Source: a bacterium
GTDB taxonomy: Bacteria > JAMCPX01
Reading direction: 5' to 3'
DNA: 25,989 nt
Assembly: GCA_021789095.1 (NCBI GenBank)
Contig: JAJYJX010000010.1
Location: forward strand, 1-25,989
The notes under the pieces were generated by a model that made no database searches, was not told the origin of the DNA, and worked only from the letters and a program-made list of their open reading frames with translations. Every line of letters begins with the position of its first letter. Within the stretch, counting starts at the first letter, position 1. The position numbers and the translations under genes are program-made. Positions 22,736 to 25,989 of this stretch are shown one piece after another.

Positions 22736-25390
22736 ATGGGTCAGATAGATAAGGCATACACGCACAAAGACATTGAAGACAGATGGTACAAACAATGGCT
22801 GGATAAAGGATTGTTTCATTCAGAGCCGGACCGGCGCAAGCCTTACTCAATAGTTATCCCTCCTCCCAATGTTACAGGTGCTTTGCACATGGGGCATGCC
22901 CTGAACAGCACGCTGCAGGACATACTCGTCAGATACAAAATGATGCAGGGCTTTAATACGGTATGGGTTCCCGGCACCGATCATGCCGGCATAGCAACGC
23001 AGAATGTTGTGGAAAAGAAGCTGGCCCAGGAAGGGCTCGACAGGTTCAAGATAGGAAGGGATAAGTTTATAGAAAAGATATGGGAGTGGAAGAAGCAGTC
23101 AGGCGATACCATTGTCCGTCAGCTTATGAAACTGGGTGTTGCGTGCGACTGGTCCAGGCAGAGGTTCACCATGGATGAAGGCCTGTCCATGGCCGTTAAA
23201 GAGGTTTTTGTAAGGCTTTATAATGAAGGCCTTATCTACAGGGACGAGTATATTATCAACTGGTGCCCCAGATGCCTTACAGCACTTTCCGATCTCGAAG
23301 TAGAGCACAAAGACGAGGACGGCAAATTGTACTATATACTCTATCCTTTCGCGGACCAGAGCGGCGGGCTGACAGTCGCAACTACCAGACCGGAAACCAT
23401 GCTTGGAGACACTGCGGTTGCTGTCCATCCCGACGATCCGAAATACAAAGACGCAATAGGGAGGAAGGTGGTTGTTCCCATAGCAGAAAGAGAAATACCG
23501 GTTATATCGGATCCTGCGGTGCACAGCGATTTTGGTACCGGTGCCGTGAAGATAACACCTGCCCATGATTTTGATGATTTTGAGATGGCAAAAAGGCATA
23601 TGCTCCAGCTGATCCAGGTCATAGATCATTCCGGCAGGATGACGGGGGAGGCAGGCAAGTATAACGGCACAGACAGGTACAAAGCAAGGGACGCCATTAT
23701 TGAGAAGCTGCAAAAGCTGGGAGTCCTTGTAAAAACAGAGGATTATAAACTGTCGGCCGGAAGGTGCTACAGGTGCAGCACCGTAACAGAACCCATGGTT
23801 TCCAAACAATGGTTTGTAAGGACAAAGCCGCTTGCGGAAAAAGCCATTGATGCGGTCAGAGAACACAGGACAAGGATTATCCCGCAGCAGTGGGAGAAAT
23901 CGTACTTCGAATGGATGGAGAATATAAAGGACTGGTGCATATCGAGGCAGATCTGGTGGGGACACAGGATACCTGCATGGTACTGTGACGACTGCGGCAG
24001 TGTTACTGTTGCAGCAGAGCCTCCAGGGGCATGTGTGAAATGCGGCAGTAAAAACATCCGCCAGGATGAGGATGTGCTTGATACATGGTTCTCTTCCGCA
24101 CTCTGGCCGTTTTCGACCCTGGGCTGGCCCGATGCGACAATTGAACTCGGTTATTATTATCCAACCAGTGTCCTTGTTACAGCGTTTGATATCATATTCT
24201 TCTGGGTCGCACGTATGATGATGATGGGACTTAAATTCATGGGCGATGTCCCGTTCAGGGACGTGTATATCCATGCACTGGTAAGGGACGAGTACGGTAA
24301 AAAGATGAGCAAAACAAAAGGCAATGTTATCGATCCCCTTGATATAATGAACAAGTACGGTACGGATGCCTTCAGGTTTACGCTTGCTTCGATGGCTGCA
24401 CAGGGCAGGGATATAAAACTTTCGGAGCAGAGGATAACAGGCTACAGGAATTTTATAAACAAGTTGTGGAACAGTACCAGGTTCGTCAGTATGAAGGTTT
24501 CTGAGGCGGCTCTTGAACCTCCGTTTATTCAGAGCTCGGTAAATCCTATTGATGCATGGATCAACAAAAGGTTAAACGATACCGTAACCAGCGTAAGGGA
24601 TGCCCTTGAAAGCTACAGGTTCAACGATGCGGCGGCGGCCCTGTACCAGTTTGTATGGCATGAGTACTGCGACTGGTATCTTGAGATGGTAAAGATCTCT
24701 TATGCCTCGTCTTCCGATAAAAAAACGCTGCTGAACATGATGTTTGTCCACGAAGTACTGATAAGGCTGCTTCATCCGTTCATACCGTTTGTAACAGAAG
24801 AGATCTATCATGTCCTCGGGTACGGCCTCAAACCCGGCGATTCCATAATGCAGGCAACGTATCCGGATACCGGACAGCTCATAAAACCGGACACATCACA
24901 GGACAGTGCGGCAGGAGAGATCGATTTAGTCATTGAGGCTATAAAGCTTATAAGGAACATAAGGGCGGAATGCAATGTGCCGGCAGCTGCCGATGTCGAT
25001 CTAAGCTTCACGGGCCCGGATGAGAAACTGGGATTGATCGTGAAGTATTCAGGCTATATGGCAAAAATGACACACGGCAGGACATTGAATGTAAAACAAT
25101 CGCCTGTCGAGATAAAGGGCAGTGCAGTGGACCACCTTGAAGGATTGAACGTGTATATTCATCTTGCCGGCATTATAGAGCCGTCTGTTGAAATACAGAG
25201 GCTTGATAAGGAGATCGATAAATTACAGCCCGAGCTTGAAAAGTACAAGTATAAACTAAACAACGACGACTTCCTGAAGAAAGCGCCGCAGGATGTGGTG
25301 GATGAGGCAAGGCAGATAAGCGGTCAGCTGATGGAAAGGTACGAACAGCTGAACGTATCAATGAAAAGGATTAAAGAACTGTTAAGATGA
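22736..25390 (+). CDS. valS: Valine-tRNA ligase
   Basis: This class I aminoacyl-tRNA synthetase charges tRNA-Val. The 884-residue length is normal. The HIGH-type signature is PPPNVTGALHMGH (HMGH at 51-54) and the KMSKS-type loop is KMSKT (523-527). The editing (CP1) domain is present with TTRPETMLGDTAVAVHP and GTGAVKITPAHDFDD. Zinc-binding CxxC pairs are visible in the middle (WCPRC; YCDDCG with VKCGS). The anticodon-binding domain and the C-terminal coiled-coil tRNA arm (EIQRLDKEIDKLQPELEKYK) complete it. The start is set by conservation; no ribosome site is visible. It overlaps nadC by 4 bp. Confidence 0.98.
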   Translation: MGQIDKAYTHKDIEDRWYKQWLDKGLFHSEPDRRKPYSIVIPPPNVTGALHMGHALNSTLQDILVRYKMMQGFNTVWVPGTDHAGIATQNVVEKKLAQEGLDRFKIGRDKFIEKIWEWKKQSGDTIVRQLMKLGVACDWSRQRFTMDEGLSMAVKEVFVRLYNEGLIYRDEYIINWCPRCLTALSDLEVEHKDEDGKLYYILYPFADQSGGLTVATTRPETMLGDTAVAVHPDDPKYKDAIGRKVVVPIAEREIPVISDPAVHSDFGTGAVKITPAHDFDDFEMAKRHMLQLIQVIDHSGRMTGEAGKYNGTDRYKARDAIIEKLQKLGVLVKTEDYKLSAGRCYRCSTVTEPMVSKQWFVRTKPLAEKAIDAVREHRTRIIPQQWEKSYFEWMENIKDWCISRQIWWGHRIPAWYCDDCGSVTVAAEPPGACVKCGSKNIRQDEDVLDTWFSSALWPFSTLGWPDATIELGYYYPTSVLVTAFDIIFFWVARMMMMGLKFMGDVPFRDVYIHALVRDEYGKKMSKTKGNVIDPLDIMNKYGTDAFRFTLASMAAQGRDIKLSEQRITGYRNFINKLWNSTRFVSMKVSEAALEPPFIQSSVNPIDAWINKRLNDTVTSVRDALESYRFNDAAAALYQFVWHEYCDWYLEMVKISYASSSDKKTLLNMMFVHEVLIRLLHPFIPFVTEEIYHVLGYGLKPGDSIMQATYPDTGQLIKPDTSQDSAAGEIDLVIEAIKLIRNIRAECNVPAAADVDLSFTGPDEKLGLIVKYSGYMAKMTHGRTLNVKQSPVEIKGSAVDHLEGLNVYIHLAGIIEPSVEIQRLDKEIDKLQPELEKYKYKLNNDDFLKKAPQDVVDEARQISGQLMERYEQLNVSMKRIKELLR

Positions 25391-25989
25391 ATAGAATGGA
25401 ACGGATCCTCCGGACCGCCCTTGATGAGGATATAGGTTCCGGAGATATAACAACCGAAAACATTGTCGATACTGCTCTTTTTGCTTCAGGTGTAATCAGA
25501 GTAAAGGAACATGCAATTATAGCAGGTATCGGAATTGCTGAGCAGGTCTTTAAAATAGTGGATCCGGACATAAAATTCACCAGCACGGTAAGTGACGGAG
25601 ATCATGTCAGAAGGGATCAAACAATAGCTGAAGTTACCGGCAGGGCGTCTTCGCTGTTAAAGGCCGAGCGTACCGCACTTAACTTTCTTATGCGGTTATC
25701 GGGTATTGCGACACTTACACATGCATATGTTAAGGCAGTTGAACGTACCGGAGTAACATTGCTTGACACGAGAAAGACCTCTCCGTGCCTGCGTGTGCCG
25801 GAAAAGCTGGCCGTGAAGGCCGGCGGCGGGACAAACCACAGGTTCGGTCTGTTTGACGGGATTCTTATAAAGGACAATCATATCAAGGCTGCGGGCAGCA
25901 TTAAAAATGCCGTAAAAAAAGTTCAGCGCACAATGCCATATCACAAGGTTGAGGTTGAAGTGAAAAACATTGAGGAACTGAGAGAAGCA
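25387..25989 (+). CDS. nadC: Nicotinate-nucleotide pyrophosphorylase (quinolinate phosphoribosyltransferase), 3' end missing
   Basis: NadC converts quinolinate and PRPP to nicotinic acid mononucleotide in de novo NAD synthesis. The first 201 codons are present and the frame is open to the window edge. The N-terminus LRTALDEDIGSGDITTENI is typical. Signature residues are AERTALNFLMRLSGIAT (94-110), DTRKTSPCLR (127-136), GGGTNHRFGL (146-155) and LIKDNHI (160-166). In most relatives the second segment reads DTRKTxPGLR, so C134 replaces the usual Gly. The ATG overlaps the valS TGA (ATGA), implying coupled translation. Confidence 0.95.
   Translation, partial: MNRMERILRTALDEDIGSGDITTENIVDTALFASGVIRVKEHAIIAGIGIAEQVFKIVDPDIKFTSTVSDGDHVRRDQTIAEVTGRASSLLKAERTALNFLMRLSGIATLTHAYVKAVERTGVTLLDTRKTSPCLRVPEKLAVKAGGGTNHRFGLFDGILIKDNHIKAAGSIKNAVKKVQRTMPYHKVEVEVKNIEELREA

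Noticed and set aside
23099-24274. 391-codon open frame on the minus strand opposite valS
   Set aside because: It is the antisense of strongly conserved valine-tRNA ligase coding sequence, contains no recognisable domain, and has no ribosome site.
1-25989. CRISPR array, prophage, transposase, or toxin-antitoxin pair
   Set aside because: I scanned for regularly spaced direct repeats, integrase or transposase motifs and small paired genes, and saw none.

Overview
The window is a compact stretch of bacterial chromosome, almost fully coding and of moderate GC. It comes from a Gram-negative (diderm) organism: three genes encode inner-membrane parts of a type II secretion system (T2SS), and there is a lipoprotein signal peptide. 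Gene content and order (rpsU-dnaG-rpoD, zinc-ribbon coiled-coil gene-ispA-dxs, yebC-ruvCAB, gspLMN, and a receiver protein before valS) resemble deltaproteobacterial or Desulfobacterota-type genomes. I infer this from gene order only, and it is not a firm assignment.

Minus strand, in order of transcription from about 21340 down to 115: accA, gspL, gspM and gspN, then two related small exported proteins (17437-15728). An AT-rich gap of 264 bp follows, carrying a palindrome-rich element and a possible promoter. Next is a secreted subtilisin-like protease with an unusual C-terminal CxC/transmembrane/basic tail (15463-12971). Then comes the classical macromolecular synthesis operon rpsU-dnaG-rpoD, and a tRNA with anticodon CAT whose first base directly follows the rpoD stop codon. 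After that lie a zf-RING_7-type coiled-coil protein, a polyprenyl synthase, dxs, yebC, ruvC, ruvA and ruvB. A YfhO-family multi-spanning membrane protein closes the series. Many junctions are 4-bp ATGA overlaps, so translational coupling is common.

Plus strand, diverging from accA at about 21.4 kb: a receiver-domain protein with a long Pro-rich and acidic linker and a conserved-looking helical C-terminus, then valS, then nadC, which overlaps valS by 4 bp and is cut by the window end.

How the genes fit together: most are housekeeping (transcription, replication priming, translation, isoprenoid synthesis, Holliday junction processing, fatty acid synthesis, NAD synthesis). The accessory part is 12.97-20.37 kb. 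It pairs T2SS assembly-platform genes with exported proteins and a protease whose tail looks like a surface-sorting signal. A secretion and cell-surface module is the most plausible reading, but this is inference. I saw no CRISPR array, prophage, transposase or rRNA.
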